48,369 nt of DNA from Pseudomonadota bacterium (GCA_002746565.1 PDPI01000028.1:1-48369); one strand, 5' to 3'; counted from the stretch's first letter, positions 18,401 to 27,497 are shown. Translations and numbers: made by a program. Notes: generated by a model from the sequence alone, not told the origin.

Positions 18401-20750
18401 TAGCAGTTCTAGTTTTATTAAATCCGATAGAACCAAGCATAAGCTAAGGCCTGTGATCGAAAGTGAAGATGTGGTAAAGTCAAATTCCACCACTTCCATA
18501 AAAGTAAAGGCAAAAGCAAATTCCCAAGTTTTAGTATCCGTTGTGGATGATGGGATTTTGCAAATTTTAGGGCAAAAACCTCCTAAAGTGTTTGATTTTT
18601 TTAATAAAAAACCAAAGTCATTAGTGGCAAATTATGATATTTATGATTTGATTTTAAATTATAAGGCAAGTGGTAAAAAATTAAGCTTTGGAAGTGGTGC
18701 GGCAGCTTTGGCAAAGAGCAAAAAACACCTTTCTCCCCAAAGTGGTGCAAAGAGGGTTAAGCCCTTTGTGTATTTTTCAAAACTTTTAGATGTGGATGAA
18801 AGTGGAGAGCTTAGCGTGGATCTAAAAACTCCAAACTCATACAATGGAAGCGCAACCATAGTTGCCATCGAAATAGGCAAAGATACCATAGGTTCAAGTA
18901 GCAAAAAGCTTATAGTAAAAGATGATATTATCATCAAGCCCATCATGCCTAGATTTGGAAACGTGGGTGATAGCTGGGAAATTCCTGTTAGGATTTTTAA
19001 TACTAGCAAAAAAGATCTAAAAGTAAAACTAAATGCTAGTTCAAATAAGCTTTTAGAAGTGGAAGATTTTGACAAAAATTTAGATCTAGGGGCAAATTCT
19101 TCAAAACTCATAAATGTGAAAATAAATGTAAAATCAAAGGGAAAAGGTTTTGTAAGTTTAGATGCATCTACTAGTGGCGATAAATTTTCCCACAAAGTAG
19201 AATTGCCTCTAATCTACCCATATCCTCTCTCAACCTACAATGAGCAAGGCGAAACAAAAGATGGACTTTTGCTAGAAGCCCCAGAAGAATACATGCAAGG
19301 GGATACTCCAAGATACGCTTTGAGTGTTTCGGGAGATGTGCTTTCAAGGTTAAGGGGCGGAGTGGATTATCTTATAAACTACCCCTACGGATGTTCTGAG
19401 CAGGTTAGCTCAAAACTTTTGGCACTTTTACATATAAAAGCATTTTTAAATTCCACAAATAAAGATGAGCAAAAAGCCCAATTAAAAGATAGGGAAAAGT
19501 TTATTGCTAGTGGCATAGAAAAATTAGCCTCTATGCAAAAATCAAGCGGGGAATTTGGGTATTGGAAGGAGGATGGATATGTGAATATTTATGCATCCAT
19601 CTATGCTAGTGATGTTTTGCTTTCTTTAAAAAAAGCTGGTTTTAATGTGCCAAATTTTGTCATAGATGGTGTTAAAAAATCCCTTAAAAAATATTCAGGT
19701 TTAAAAGATGAGGTAAATTATTTTAATAAACTCTATGCAACTTATCTTTTAGCAACTCAAAATATCATGGATATTTCAAATATCAATTATATTTATGATA
19801 ATAAAATCTATCAAAATAACCTCCCAAGCATCTACATGATGGCTTATATCTTAAAAAAGGCAAGAATGGATAGTGAAATGGGTGCAGTTTTGAAGCTGAT
19901 AAAAAAGTATGATTTATCAAAGTTGGGCCACAAAACGCATGATAATTATTTCTATTCTTATGCTAGGGATTTAGCCTTTAGTTTGTACTTACATGTGAAA
20001 CATTTTAGCAAAGATGAAACCTCAAATGAGCTTTTTAGAAAGCTTAAAAAAGAATTTGAAAAGCTTTATTCAACCCAAGATAAAGCCTTTGCCCTAAGGG
20101 CTTTGAATGAATATTTTAAAGATTATAAAAAGGATGAGAGTAAATTTAGTATAACTACCCAAAAGATTGATGAGATTTATGATTATTGGGCAAATTTGGA
20201 GGGAAAATATATTCAAAATGAAGTAACCCTAATCCCTCAAAATAAGAATTGGATAAATTATAATTTTAGCGTTTATCAGTATCTTCCAAAGCCTGTAAAA
20301 CATGACAATATCTCAAAAAGCAAAAAAACTTTGAGCATTTATAGGGAATTTTTAAGCGAAAAAGGCGAAAAGCTTGATTTGAAAAATCTCAAACTTGGTC
20401 AAACCATATACTCTTTGGTTGCCCTAAAAGCCAAAGAAGATATAAATAATGTGGTAGTAAATGAGCAAATTCCCTCATGCTTTGAGATCATAAATGAGCG
20501 ACTTAGCAAAAGAAAAAGACCAGATTATATTAAAAATACTAAAAATTTCAAGGCAGATTTTGTGGATATCAGGGATGACAGAATTCTAACTTTTACTTCT
20601 TTGAAAAAAGATCAAATCGTAGGTTTTGGAACCCCTATGCAAGTTACTACTAAAGGAAAATGTTTACTTCCACCCATACTAACTGAGGCTATGTATGATG
20701 AGAGGATTAGTGATTATGATCTAAAAGTTACCCAAACAGAGGTAAAATAA
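15477..20750 (+). CDS. Bacterial alpha-2-macroglobulin (thioester-containing protease trap)
   Basis: 1757 aa. The signal peptide MRKFHFIILFFALVSSLVYA ends without a lipobox Cys, so the product is predicted to be periplasmic rather than lipid-anchored, unlike E. coli YfhM. Many beta-sandwich (MG-type) repeats follow. The A2M signature region includes VVSVVDDGILQI and, at about residue 1306, the thioester motif in YPYGCSEQVSS (Cys1306 and Gln1309, C-x-E-Q). An alpha-helical TED domain follows, then a C-terminal receptor-like beta domain. Such proteins trap attacking proteases and bind them covalently when the bait region is cut. Start ATG overlaps the pbpC stop, so translation is coupled. This fits a repair-and-protect unit in which PbpC mends the wall while A2M neutralises proteases. 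Confidence 0.95.
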   Translation: MRKFHFIILFFALVSSLVYAKGEVSFGNNMQIGESSFSIDVKNLNISHDKIGQISNQKLIICNHDLDGFVEYTSKKKLSFYAKEPLRKGLKYVCKLSQNPKSKIYFFAGNFGVKKLDFELPNVARVVFNDSISREEFLKNVKLEKINKLSKTPLSYTIENTNGKVFALRLNENASKIGFNISKNAKSIHKASLKSDYKKVIDRSSPEFKSSKNAKEFVFYDEPSWANSKNGKIVLRVFTKEFFYANDNIRKFIKIKGMDNFSLSDCDWVEYGDQKKYGLNDKSWYYFDIIGDFLPNKHYNISFLKGFGNWNARLGEEKSFRIKTGDFGSYVDFENKDKPYISSFGEIAIKSVNVNEINIVIDKMLNQNLRYFMNFDKDISLNRVSKRIVSKKFTIGGNKNEYIDHKISLKEALEGLKKGVYEISILYGKNKHVSKKVYLSDLGLGAKVYKDGIFVWSFGLKDTRIIEDAKVEVFSSSNMPIANGYTNKFGVFEFKQKDFLSKKPRSILITHEDEQNFLILDNAIGRVDLGNISEDEKIHNAYVYFQSELIRPDEDLSALVIFKDKDYKSLKNAPVSVKIRNPINKIIYKKSFKTNQKGAFSLKVPLKNQKTGRYSFEVFYANKTRAVKNFFIEAFLPQKIKNELILSDKHVKTNALMRVGAKSNYLFGSPASFLKGSFRLRALGKDYENSMYKNFTFNNELLKKKNSIVYIDKVKNFTLDKAGNAEALLQTSINKTPPSILDAQLELSVLDDGRKVSTYKSFNIYPYDRMVGLYMQNTIYDTNTPVKVKTLLINPLNGEKENALLDVYVKKKKWYYSYDVKGNFKWNEEVVDLEHLTIKSGENIEKLFSKSGNYIMVVKDSLSNHSASASFSVRGWDYASLSPTDEIGKNEVNYEDKLYKKGDVVKLDIKSPIKKGKMLVSLEGERVYWYKVFDFENASLSVDVPLDLSLDAGLYIHTIALRQTDTPSNIIPFRASSSSFIKSDRTKHKLRPVIESEDVVKSNSTTSIKVKAKANSQVLVSVVDDGILQILGQKPPKVFDFFNKKPKSLVANYDIYDLILNYKASGKKLSFGSGAAALAKSKKHLSPQSGAKRVKPFVYFSKLLDVDESGELSVDLKTPNSYNGSATIVAIEIGKDTIGSSSKKLIVKDDIIIKPIMPRFGNVGDSWEIPVRIFNTSKKDLKVKLNASSNKLLEVEDFDKNLDLGANSSKLINVKINVKSKGKGFVSLDASTSGDKFSHKVELPLIYPYPLSTYNEQGETKDGLLLEAPEEYMQGDTPRYALSVSGDVLSRLRGGVDYLINYPYGCSEQVSSKLLALLHIKAFLNSTNKDEQKAQLKDREKFIASGIEKLASMQKSSGEFGYWKEDGYVNIYASIYASDVLLSLKKAGFNVPNFVIDGVKKSLKKYSGLKDEVNYFNKLYATYLLATQNIMDISNINYIYDNKIYQNNLPSIYMMAYILKKARMDSEMGAVLKLIKKYDLSKLGHKTHDNYFYSYARDLAFSLYLHVKHFSKDETSNELFRKLKKEFEKLYSTQDKAFALRALNEYFKDYKKDESKFSITTQKIDEIYDYWANLEGKYIQNEVTLIPQNKNWINYNFSVYQYLPKPVKHDNISKSKKTLSIYREFLSEKGEKLDLKNLKLGQTIYSLVALKAKEDINNVVVNEQIPSCFEIINERLSKRKRPDYIKNTKNFKADFVDIRDDRILTFTSLKKDQIVGFGTPMQVTTKGKCLLPPILTEAMYDERISDYDLKVTQTEVK

Positions 20751-20760
20751 ATTTATCTTT

Positions 20761-20793
20761 ACATGTGAGCAAAATATATCTATGCTCACATGT
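20761..20793 (+). terminator. Hairpin after the alpha-2-macroglobulin gene
   Basis: ACATGTGAGCA and TGCTCACATGT form a perfect 11-bp stem with an 11-base loop, 10 bases after the stop codon. Only four Ts follow (GCTTTTC). Confidence 0.6.
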
Positions 20794-20883
20794 GCTTTTC
20801 AAAGCTTAAAAAGTGTTACATGTAGGAAGATAAGGCACTTAAATCTTTTTCAAACTCCATTTGAATTTAAGATAAACCTTTTT

Positions 20884-20894
20884 TATGATAAAAT
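20884..20894 (+). promoter_or_regulatory. Putative -10 region of acnB
   Basis: TATGATAAAAT lies 24 bases before the ATG with AAGGAG between them. It resembles Campylobacter extended -10 boxes; no -35 is visible. Confidence 0.45.
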
Positions 20895-20917
20895 AGACAA
20901 AAAATTAAGGAGAAAAT

Positions 20918-23476
20918 ATGGCTTTTATTGAAGAATACAATAAAATTGCAAGGGAGAGGGAAAAGCTAAATGTCCCGCCACTCCCCCTAGATGCAAAACA
21001 AACAAGCCAACTCATAGAAGCTTTAAAAGAATGCAGGGAAGATGACAAAACTTTAATGTATCTTTTAGAAAATAGAGTTCCACCAGGTGTTGATGAGGCT
21101 GCCTATGTAAAGGCTGCTTTTTTAAATGCCATTATCGAAGGGAAGGATTCATGCAAGAGCATAAGTGCCGTAAAGGCTGTGCAGATATTAGGAACTATGC
21201 TTGGTGGCTACAATGTTGCTCCACTTGTAAATGCCCTAAAATCAAAAGATGAAGAGGTTGTAAAGGCATCCTGTAAGGCATTAAAAAACATCATTTTAGT
21301 TTATGATGCTTTCAATGATATAGAAGAATTATCAAAAACAAATGCCTATGCTAAGGAAGTTCTAAGCTCATGGGCAAATGCTGAGTGGTTTTTAAACAAA
21401 AAGCCCTTACCCGAAAAGATAAGCGTTGCAGTTTTAAAAGTCCCAGGCGAAACAAACACTGATGATCTAAGTCCAGCTAGTGAAGCCTTTACAAGAAGCG
21501 ACATACCCCTGCACGCCCAAGCTATGTTAGTAAAAAGGCTTGAGGGAAGCATAGAAAAAATTGCCGATCTTAAAGAAAAAAGATATGAAGTTGCCTATGT
21601 GGGTGATGTTGTGGGAACGGGATCAAGTAGGAAAAGTGGTATAAATTCTGTCCAGTGGCACATGGGGCGTGAAATCCCGTATGTGCCAAATAAAAAAACA
21701 GGCGGAGTAGTTTTAGGCTCAACCATAGCACCGATCTTTTTCAATACAGCCGAAGATAGTGGAGCTTTGCCGATTGAGGTAAATGTGGATGAATTACAAA
21801 CGGGCGATTTGATAGATATTTATCCATATGAGGGCAAAATAGAAAAAAATGGAAAAGTTGTAAGCAAGTTTAGCCTCTCGCCAAACACTATGCCCGATGA
21901 ATTTCGTGCAGGAGGAAGAATTCCACTTATAATTGGTCGCGGCTTAACAAACAAGGCGAGGGCAAGTTTAGGACTAGATCCAGAAAATATCTTTGCAAAG
22001 CCCATCCAGCCTGCATCTAAAGAGGGAATTGGCTATACTCAAGCGCAAAAAATGGTAGGAATTGCCTGTGGGATGGATGGTGTAAGACCTGGCATGTATG
22101 TGGAGCCTCAAACCCTAACCGTTGGGAGTCAAGACACAACTGGGCCCATGACTAGAGATGAGATAGTCGAACTTGCCGCCCTTGGATTTTCAGCTGATTT
22201 TGTTTTGCAAAGCTTTTGTCACACGGCTGCATATCCAAAACCAAGCGATGTGATAACCCACCATACCTTGCCAGATTTTATAAAAAATAGAAGTGGGGTA
22301 AGTTTAAGACCAGGGGATGGGGTTATCCACTCATGGTTAAATCGTATGGTTTTACCCGATAGTGTAGGTACTGGTGGAGATAGCCATACTAGATTTCCAA
22401 TCGGTATTAGCTTTCCAGCAGGAAGCGGACTTGTTGCTTTTGCGGCAGTTACGGGAAGTATGCCTTTAAATATGCCAGAATCTGTTCTTGTGAGGTTTAA
22501 GGGTGAGTTAAATGAGGGCATAACTTTGAGGGATTTGGTAAATGCCATTCCCTATTATGCCATCAAGCAAGGCTTATTAACGGTGCCTAAGAAAAATAAA
22601 AAGAATGTATTTGCTGGAACCATCCTAGAAATAGAAGGTTTGCCAAATCTAAAGGTAGAACAAGCCTTTGAACTTAGCGATGCAGCAGCTGAGAGATCCG
22701 CAGCAGCATGTTGTGTGGCTTTGGATCAAGAGCCCATAATCGAATACTTAAAATCAAATATAACTTTGATTGAGAGTATGATAAAAGCTGGCTATGGGGA
22801 TGCAAAAACCCTAAAAAGAAGAGCTAAGAAAATGCAAGAATGGATTGATGATCCCCATCTTGTCAAAGCTGATAAAAATGCAGAATATAAAGCTATTATA
22901 GAAATAGATCTAAAAGATGTTACAGAACCCATCTTGGCATGTCCAAATGACCCTGATGATGTGGCAACTTTAAGTCAAATAAGAGCAGATAAGAAAAGAC
23001 TGCAAAATATAGATGAGGTTTTTGTAGGTTCATGTATGACAAACATAGGTCATTATAGGGCTTTGGGTGAAGTTTTAAGGGGAGAAGGACAGCTTAAAAC
23101 TAGACTTTGGGTGGCACCTCCAACCAAGATGGATAAGCATCAGCTAACTTTAGAAGGATATTACAGCGTTTTTGGAGCCGCAGGGGCTAGGATAGAGGTT
23201 CCTGGATGTTCACTTTGTATGGGAAATCAGGCCAGAGTTGCCGATGGAGCGGTGGTGTACTCCACATCAACAAGAAACTTCGATAACCGAATGGGCATGG
23301 GAGCCCAGGTTTACCTAGGAAGTGCTGAACTAGGGGCTGTTTGTGCTTTGTTGGGACGTTTTCCAACCAAGGAAGAGTATCTTGAGATCGTACCAAAAAA
23401 ACTAAAAGGCAAAGAAGATGCAGTTTATAAGTATCTTAATTTTAATCTAATCAAAGATTATGAACTAAGGGATTAA
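20918..23476 (+). CDS. acnB: Bifunctional aconitate hydratase 2 / 2-methylisocitrate dehydratase
   Basis: 852 aa, matching AcnB length. It interconverts citrate and isocitrate in the TCA cycle. The N-terminal HEAT-like domain (about 1-160) is AcnB-specific. The swivel domain follows (about 165-385, with [20 protein letters not shown]). The catalytic domains contain the [4Fe-4S] ligands: Cys in [14 protein letters not shown] and the pair in [11 protein letters not shown]. Also visible are [20 protein letters not shown] and [14 protein letters not shown]. The ribosome site AAGGAG is at the right distance. It is monocistronic, with a terminator directly after. In epsilonproteobacteria AcnB is the only aconitase; this is an ordinary core gene. 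Confidence 0.97.
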   Translation: MAFIEEYNKIAREREKLNVPPLPLDAKQTSQLIEALKECREDDKTLMYLLENRVPPGVDEAAYVKAAFLNAIIEGKDSCKSISAVKAVQILGTMLGGYNVAPLVNALKSKDEEVVKASCKALKNIILVYDAFNDIEELSKTNAYAKEVLSSWANAEWFLNKKPLPEKISVAVLKVPGETNTDDLSPASEAFTRSDIPLHAQAMLVKRLEGSIEKIADLKEKRYEVAYVGDVVGTGSSRKSGINSVQWHMGREIPYVPNKKTGGVVLGSTIAPIFFNTAEDSGALPIEVNVDELQTGDLIDIYPYEGKIEKNGKVVSKFSLSPNTMPDEFRAGGRIPLIIGRGLTNKARASLGLDPENIFAKPIQPASKEGIGYTQAQKMVGIACGMDGVRPGMYVEPQTLTVGSQDTTGPMTRDEIVELAALGFSADFVLQSFCHTAAYPKPSDVITHHTLPDFIKNRSGVSLRPGDGVIHSWLNRMVLPDSVGTGGDSHTRFPIGISFPAGSGLVAFAAVTGSMPLNMPESVLVRFKGELNEGITLRDLVNAIPYYAIKQGLLTVPKKNKKNVFAGTILEIEGLPNLKVEQAFELSDAAAERSAAACCVALDQEPIIEYLKSNITLIESMIKAGYGDAKTLKRRAKKMQEWIDDPHLVKADKNAEYKAIIEIDLKDVTEPILACPNDPDDVATLSQIRADKKRLQNIDEVFVGSCMTNIGHYRALGEVLRGEGQLKTRLWVAPPTKMDKHQLTLEGYYSVFGAAGARIEVPGCSLCMGNQARVADGAVVYSTSTRNFDNRMGMGAQVYLGSAELGAVCALLGRFPTKEEYLEIVPKKLKGKEDAVYKYLNFNLIKDYELRD

Positions 23477-23485
23477 AAAATTTTC

Positions 23486-23533
23486 AAAAGCCCAAGGAAA
23501 TTGGCAAATTTTGCCATCTTTTCAGGGCTTTTT
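23486..23533 (+). terminator. Branched terminator after acnB
   Basis: AAAAGCCC (23486-23493) pairs with GGGCTTTT (23525-23532) followed by a T run. An inner hairpin, TGGCAAA-T-TTTGCCA (23502-23516), sits in the loop. Confidence 0.75.
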
Positions 23534-23551
23534 AGATGCAAGGAATTTAAA

Positions 23552-23869
23552 ATGGCAAGTAATCAAGAATTTGTGGATTTTGTCTTAGATCAGCTAGAAG
23601 ATGTTGGCGATGTATATGTAAAAAAGATGTTTGGCGAGTACTGCCTATACGCAAATGGTAAAGTTTTGGGTCTTATTTGCCAAAATCAACTTTTTATAAA
23701 ACCAACAAAAGCAGGGCGAAAATACATAGGCGAAGTGGTTGAAGCCCCAGCCTATAAGGGTGCAAAACCAAGCTTTTTGATAGAAGATAAAATCGAAGAT
23801 AAAGAATGGCTAAGTGAGTTAGTTAGAATTTCGCTTAAAGAATTGCCAGAACCTAAGAAAAAGAAGTAG
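23552..23869 (+). CDS. TfoX N-terminal domain protein
   Basis: 105 aa, a stand-alone TfoX_N domain: EFVDFVLDQLEDVGDVYVKK, MFGEYCLYANGKVLGLIC, then a C-terminal WLSELVRISLKELPEPKKKK. In gamma-proteobacteria the full-length TfoX/Sxy controls competence. Short single-domain relatives are widespread and their function is unclear. A longer frame reaches a TTG at 23501, but that lies inside the acnB terminator. ATG 23552 has AAGGAA 7 bases upstream and starts the domain properly. It is followed 8 bases later by the SDR gene and is probably co-transcribed with it and trmA. Confidence 0.85.
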   Translation: MASNQEFVDFVLDQLEDVGDVYVKKMFGEYCLYANGKVLGLICQNQLFIKPTKAGRKYIGEVVEAPAYKGAKPSFLIEDKIEDKEWLSELVRISLKELPEPKKKK

Positions 23870-23877
23870 GAGTTGAA

Positions 23878-24627
23878 ATGAAAACTATATTAATAACAGG
23901 AGCTAGTAGCGGTTTTGGGTGGGAGATGGCAAAGCTTTTTGCTAAAAATGGTTATGGCATTGTGGCTGTGGCAAGGCGGGAAGATAGGCTTAAAAAACTT
24001 AAAAAGAAGATAAAAGAAAATATATTAACCATCAAACTTGATGTGAGTGATAAAAAAGAAGTTTTTAAAAAGCTTTCGAATTTGCCAAAACCCTTTGATA
24101 AGGTTGATATTTTGGTAAATAATGCAGGTTTTGCTCTGGGGCTTGATGGGGCCAATGAAGCAAAGCTAGAGGATTGGGAAAAGATGGTGGATGTGAACAT
24201 TAAAGGTTTACTTTATGTTACAAAAGCCCTGTTGCCAAATATGATAAAGCAAAAAAGTGGTTACATTTTTAATATCGGCTCAACCGCTGGGACTTGGCCC
24301 TATGAGGGTGGGAATGTTTATGGGGCTACCAAAAGCTTTGTGAGGCAATTTTCCCTAAATCTACGAACTGATCTAAAGGGGACAAACATAAGAGTAACAA
24401 ATGTTGAACCAGGACTTGCAAAAACAGAATTTTCTTTGACAAGATTTAAAGGAGACGATAAAAAGGCTAAAAATGTTTACGATGGAACAAAGCCACTTGT
24501 TGCTAAAGATATAGCAAATATCATCTATTTTTGTGCATCAAACCCAAGCCATGTGAACATAAATACCCTAGAAGTTATGCCAACTTGTCAAAGTTTTGGC
24601 GGTTTGAGTGTAGAAAAGCTTAACTAG
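23878..24627 (+). CDS. Short-chain dehydrogenase/reductase (YdfG-like)
   Basis: 249 aa classical SDR. The cofactor motif is TGASSGFG (residues 7-14) and Arg at VARREDR suggests NADP(H) preference. NNAG is near residue 79, the catalytic Ser lies in FNIGSTAGTWPYEGG and the Tyr/Lys pair in VYGATKSFVRQFS. The best-known close relatives are YdfG-type NADP-dependent 3-hydroxy acid / L-allo-threonine dehydrogenases that reduce malonic semialdehyde; the exact substrate is inferred. AGGAG lies just before the ATG. Its stop codon overlaps the GTG start of trmA. Confidence 0.92.
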   Translation: MKTILITGASSGFGWEMAKLFAKNGYGIVAVARREDRLKKLKKKIKENILTIKLDVSDKKEVFKKLSNLPKPFDKVDILVNNAGFALGLDGANEAKLEDWEKMVDVNIKGLLYVTKALLPNMIKQKSGYIFNIGSTAGTWPYEGGNVYGATKSFVRQFSLNLRTDLKGTNIRVTNVEPGLAKTEFSLTRFKGDDKKAKNVYDGTKPLVAKDIANIIYFCASNPSHVNINTLEVMPTCQSFGGLSVEKLN

Positions 24628-25727
24628 TGGATTGTAAATATTTTAATCTTTGCGGAAGCTGTACTCTTCCGTTTTCCTATGAAAAACAGCTTGATATAAA
24701 AATCAAAAATGCTCTTGAAATTTTAGGGCTAGATCTAAAACCAAGTATTATAAAAAGCCCTCAGATTCATTATAGAAACCGAGCAGAATTTCGCATCTGG
24801 CATGAGGGTGAAAAGATAAATTATGCTCTAAATTCAGTGCATCCAAAGTCAGTTTTACAGATAGATAGTTGTACCAAGGTTGATGGGAAGATTTATGCTT
24901 TGATGCCAAAACTTTTAGATGAAATTTCAAAAAACCAAACCCTAAAGCACAAACTTTTTGCGGTGGAATTTTTAAGTTCATCCAAAGATATGCTTATAAC
25001 TTTAATTTATCATAAAAAGCTTGATGAGGGTTGGCTTGGGGAGGCAAAAAGGTTAAGCGAGATTTTACATATAAATATAATCGGCAGAAGTCGAAAAATA
25101 AAACTAAAAACTAGCCAAGACTTTATAGGCGAGAGCTTAAATATTGACGAAAAAAATTATCATTTTAACATATATGAGGGAGCCTTTTCCCAGCCAAATA
25201 GGAAAGTAAATGAGGGCATGATATCTTGGGTAAAATCCAATCTTAGCAAGATCGTGCGCAAGGATTTATTGGAACTTTACTGCGGACATGGAAATTTTAC
25301 CATTCCTTTAGGTGAACATTTCAATAGGGTTTTAGCCACCGAAATATCTAAAACATCCATAAAATCAGCCTTGAAAAATTGCCAATTAAATCATGTGAAG
25401 AATGTGAATTTTTTGCGTATGAGCGTAGAAGAATTGGTAAGTGCTTTTAAGAAAGAGCGAGAATTTTTTAGACTTCGCAAGCTTGATCTAGATGGATATG
25501 AATTTTCCCATGTATTCGTAGATCCACCCCGCGCTGGACTAGATAGTAAAAGTTTAGATTTTATAAAAAAGTTTGAAAATATCATTTACATTTCTTGCAG
25601 CCTGCAAAGCTTAAAAAGGGATCTAAAAGAACTTAAAAGGACCCATAAGGTTTTGCATTTGGGGTTTTTTGACCAGTTTGCATACACAAATCACTTAGAA
25701 AGTGGCGTTATCTTGGTCAAAAAATAA
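24627..25727 (+). CDS. trmA: tRNA (uracil-5-)-methyltransferase
   Basis: 366 aa SAM-dependent RNA m5U methyltransferase, expected to make m5U54 (ribothymidine) in the T-loop of tRNA. Visible motifs are FSQPNRKVNEGM (substrate and SAM region), LLELYCGHGNFTIPLG (SAM motif I), VFVDPPRAGLD (motif IV), and the nucleophilic Cys in YISCSLQSLKRDL. The N-terminus has CKYFNLCGSCTLPF, a cysteine-rich start also seen in RlmC/RlmD-type enzymes, so an rRNA target cannot be excluded; the overall length and layout fit TrmA. It starts at GTG 24627, overlapping the SDR stop by one base. A terminator follows directly. Confidence 0.9.
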   Translation: MDCKYFNLCGSCTLPFSYEKQLDIKIKNALEILGLDLKPSIIKSPQIHYRNRAEFRIWHEGEKINYALNSVHPKSVLQIDSCTKVDGKIYALMPKLLDEISKNQTLKHKLFAVEFLSSSKDMLITLIYHKKLDEGWLGEAKRLSEILHINIIGRSRKIKLKTSQDFIGESLNIDEKNYHFNIYEGAFSQPNRKVNEGMISWVKSNLSKIVRKDLLELYCGHGNFTIPLGEHFNRVLATEISKTSIKSALKNCQLNHVKNVNFLRMSVEELVSAFKKEREFFRLRKLDLDGYEFSHVFVDPPRAGLDSKSLDFIKKFENIIYISCSLQSLKRDLKELKRTHKVLHLGFFDQFAYTNHLESGVILVKK

Positions 25728-25728
25728 C

Positions 25729-25748
25729 AAGCTAAATTTAGCTTTTTT
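25729..25748 (+). terminator. Terminator of trmA
   Basis: AAGCTAAATTTAGCTT is a perfect palindrome capable of a short hairpin and is directly followed by a T run. Confidence 0.7.
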
Positions 25749-25808
25749 AAATATTAATATAAGTCAAATATGGATACAATCAGATAATATTTATATCAAA
25801 GGTTCACC

Positions 25809-26291
25809 ATGAAATCGACTTTTCTATCTGTTGGTTTGGCAATTATTTTTGCCACTTTCATAAGTGCAAATGAGCTTAATAATAGCACTCAAAATACAGA
25901 CAATAAGGCTTTGTCTGCTGGTGTTGTTGCGATATTTGGTCAAGATGAAGAGTTTCAAAAAAACTTTGCCAAACTCCAGAAAAATCTACCAAAAACCCTA
26001 GCTTTACTCAAAGAATATCGTAGTTGCCTACAAAAGACCAATATAAAATCAGATGCAACAAATTGCCAAAAAAAGTCCAAAGCAAAAGCTGATAAACTGG
26101 GCTTAGAAGATGAGGATCTAGATGAAATCCTAACAGATGATTTGGGCGAATGGTCTGGGGAGACAAAGAAGCAATATTTACAAGAACTTAGTGAAGATGT
26201 GGATTATATGGAAGAAGCTATGCCTTGTTTGCAAAGGGCAAAAAATGTTGCAGAGATAATCTACTGCAAAGGTTTTGGAGAGGGTAAATAA
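25809..26291 (+). CDS. Secreted protein with two CX12C helical motifs
   Basis: 160 aa; no named family recognised. Signal peptide MKSTFLSVGLAIIFATFISA, so periplasmic or exported. The mature part is acidic and helical and holds exactly four cysteines in two similar units, SCLQKTNIKSDATNC and PCLQRAKNVAEIIYC, each CLQ(K/R)...C with twelve residues between the cysteines. This suggests two disulfide-stapled helical hairpins. The middle part (LGLEDEDLDEILTDDLGEWS) is strongly acidic. It lies 22 bases upstream of the serpin gene on the same strand, so the two are probably one operon; a shared job is an inference from context only. A GTTCACC segment before the ATG gives no strong ribosome site. Confidence 0.8.
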   Translation: MKSTFLSVGLAIIFATFISANELNNSTQNTDNKALSAGVVAIFGQDEEFQKNFAKLQKNLPKTLALLKEYRSCLQKTNIKSDATNCQKKSKAKADKLGLEDEDLDEILTDDLGEWSGETKKQYLQELSEDVDYMEEAMPCLQRAKNVAEIIYCKGFGEGK

Positions 26292-26313
26292 CTGGCAAAA
26301 ATAGGAGGATGAA

Positions 26314-27471
26314 ATGAGTAATTTAGCAAAAATTATAGTTCCAGCTTTATTATTGTGTGGATGTGGCGGTGGATTTGAGAGTGAAAAAAAAGAGATTAAT
26401 CTCACAAAGGAAGAAAAAGCCATATTGTTTAGCCAACAACTCAATCGCGTTGATAATTTACTAGATAAAATAAGAGATGGCAAGGATATGGTTGTTAGCG
26501 AAACGGGTATTAGCAAGATCTTAGATGCCATAGCTAAAGGAGCTGCCAAAGAGAGTCAAGCCGAGATCCGCAACTTTATTTTCGATAAACAATTGCCCCT
26601 ATATGATGATGAGACTTATAAAAATTTTAATTTGATGTTTTTTAGGGATCAAGAAGTTATATATGAAAGTTATATCAATTCTTTGGATGATTTTGTTATG
26701 GAATCATCGGTAAAGGATATGAATGATAAGATCGACAAGCTAACAGATGGTATGATAAAAAATGCTATGGAAAATATTTCTCCTAATGCAGAGATTGTTT
26801 TATCTAATATTATGACCTTTAATGGCAAATGGCAAAATTCTTTTGATGAAGATCTAACTGAGGATAGGAATTTTACAGCTTTATGTGATGGTAAACCCAA
26901 GATTGGCAAAGTTGCTACTATGAATGGGAAGTTAGATGCAAAGGTTTTACAAGAAGGGGATATTGAAGCTGTTTTACTGCCCTTTGTTGATGGGTACAAT
27001 ATGATAATCGCTTTTAATCAAAATAAAAATATTTCTCCAAAATCCGCATCTAAATGGATGTATTCAAATGGTGGGGAAAATATACAAAAACTAATTGAAA
27101 CAAAGGAGAAAAAGGTTCAAATATCCTTACCAAAACTAGATATATCCTTAGAATACAATTTAATTCCTTTCATGAAACAATTAGGCATTAGCTCTATTTT
27201 TAGTGGCGTAAAGGCGGATTTAAGTGGGATTTCTTCCCTGCCTCTTTTTGTAGATCTATTTGAGCAAAAACTTAAATTGAAAGTTCATGAAAAAGGTGCA
27301 AAAGCAGCCGCAGTTACAACTGCACAAATCAGAGTTTTTGCCCCCATGCCAACTAAACCTATAATAATAAATATAGACCATCCTTTTGCATTTGCAATCC
27401 TAAAAGATAAAGATGTTAAGCAAATAATTTTATCAGGAGAGATTAATTCTTTAGGCTTGTGTGGGGATTAG
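26314..27471 (+). CDS. Serpin family lipoprotein (serine protease inhibitor)
   Basis: 385 aa, close to the usual serpin size. The N-terminus MSNLAKIIVPALLLCGCGGG has a lipobox (LLCGC), predicting a lipid-anchored protein outside the cytoplasm. Serpin landmarks in order: VVSETGISKILDAIAKGAAK (helix B region), AEIVLSNIMTFNGKWQNSFD (the NA-x-YF-x-GxW equivalent), VQISLPKLDISLEYNL, LGISSIFSGVKADLSGIS, the hinge KVHEKGAKAAAVTTA (Glu326 = P17, Gly328 = P15, small residues P12-P10) and INIDHPFAFAI. The hinge fits an inhibitory serpin, although P14 is Ala rather than the usual Thr/Ser. With standard loop length P1 would be Phe342, suggesting a chymotrypsin-like target; this is an inference. The ribosome site is a strong AGGAGG. 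It lies downstream of the CX12C protein gene. Confidence 0.88.
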   Translation: MSNLAKIIVPALLLCGCGGGFESEKKEINLTKEEKAILFSQQLNRVDNLLDKIRDGKDMVVSETGISKILDAIAKGAAKESQAEIRNFIFDKQLPLYDDETYKNFNLMFFRDQEVIYESYINSLDDFVMESSVKDMNDKIDKLTDGMIKNAMENISPNAEIVLSNIMTFNGKWQNSFDEDLTEDRNFTALCDGKPKIGKVATMNGKLDAKVLQEGDIEAVLLPFVDGYNMIIAFNQNKNISPKSASKWMYSNGGENIQKLIETKEKKVQISLPKLDISLEYNLIPFMKQLGISSIFSGVKADLSGISSLPLFVDLFEQKLKLKVHEKGAKAAAVTTAQIRVFAPMPTKPIIINIDHPFAFAILKDKDVKQIILSGEINSLGLCGD

Positions 27472-27497
27472 ATTTTAGTAGGTTTTAGTGTAGCTGT

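Noticed and set aside
18659..19195. 178-codon open frame antisense to the alpha-2-macroglobulin gene
   Set aside because: A shadow of the large conserved gene; composition follows the complementary strand.
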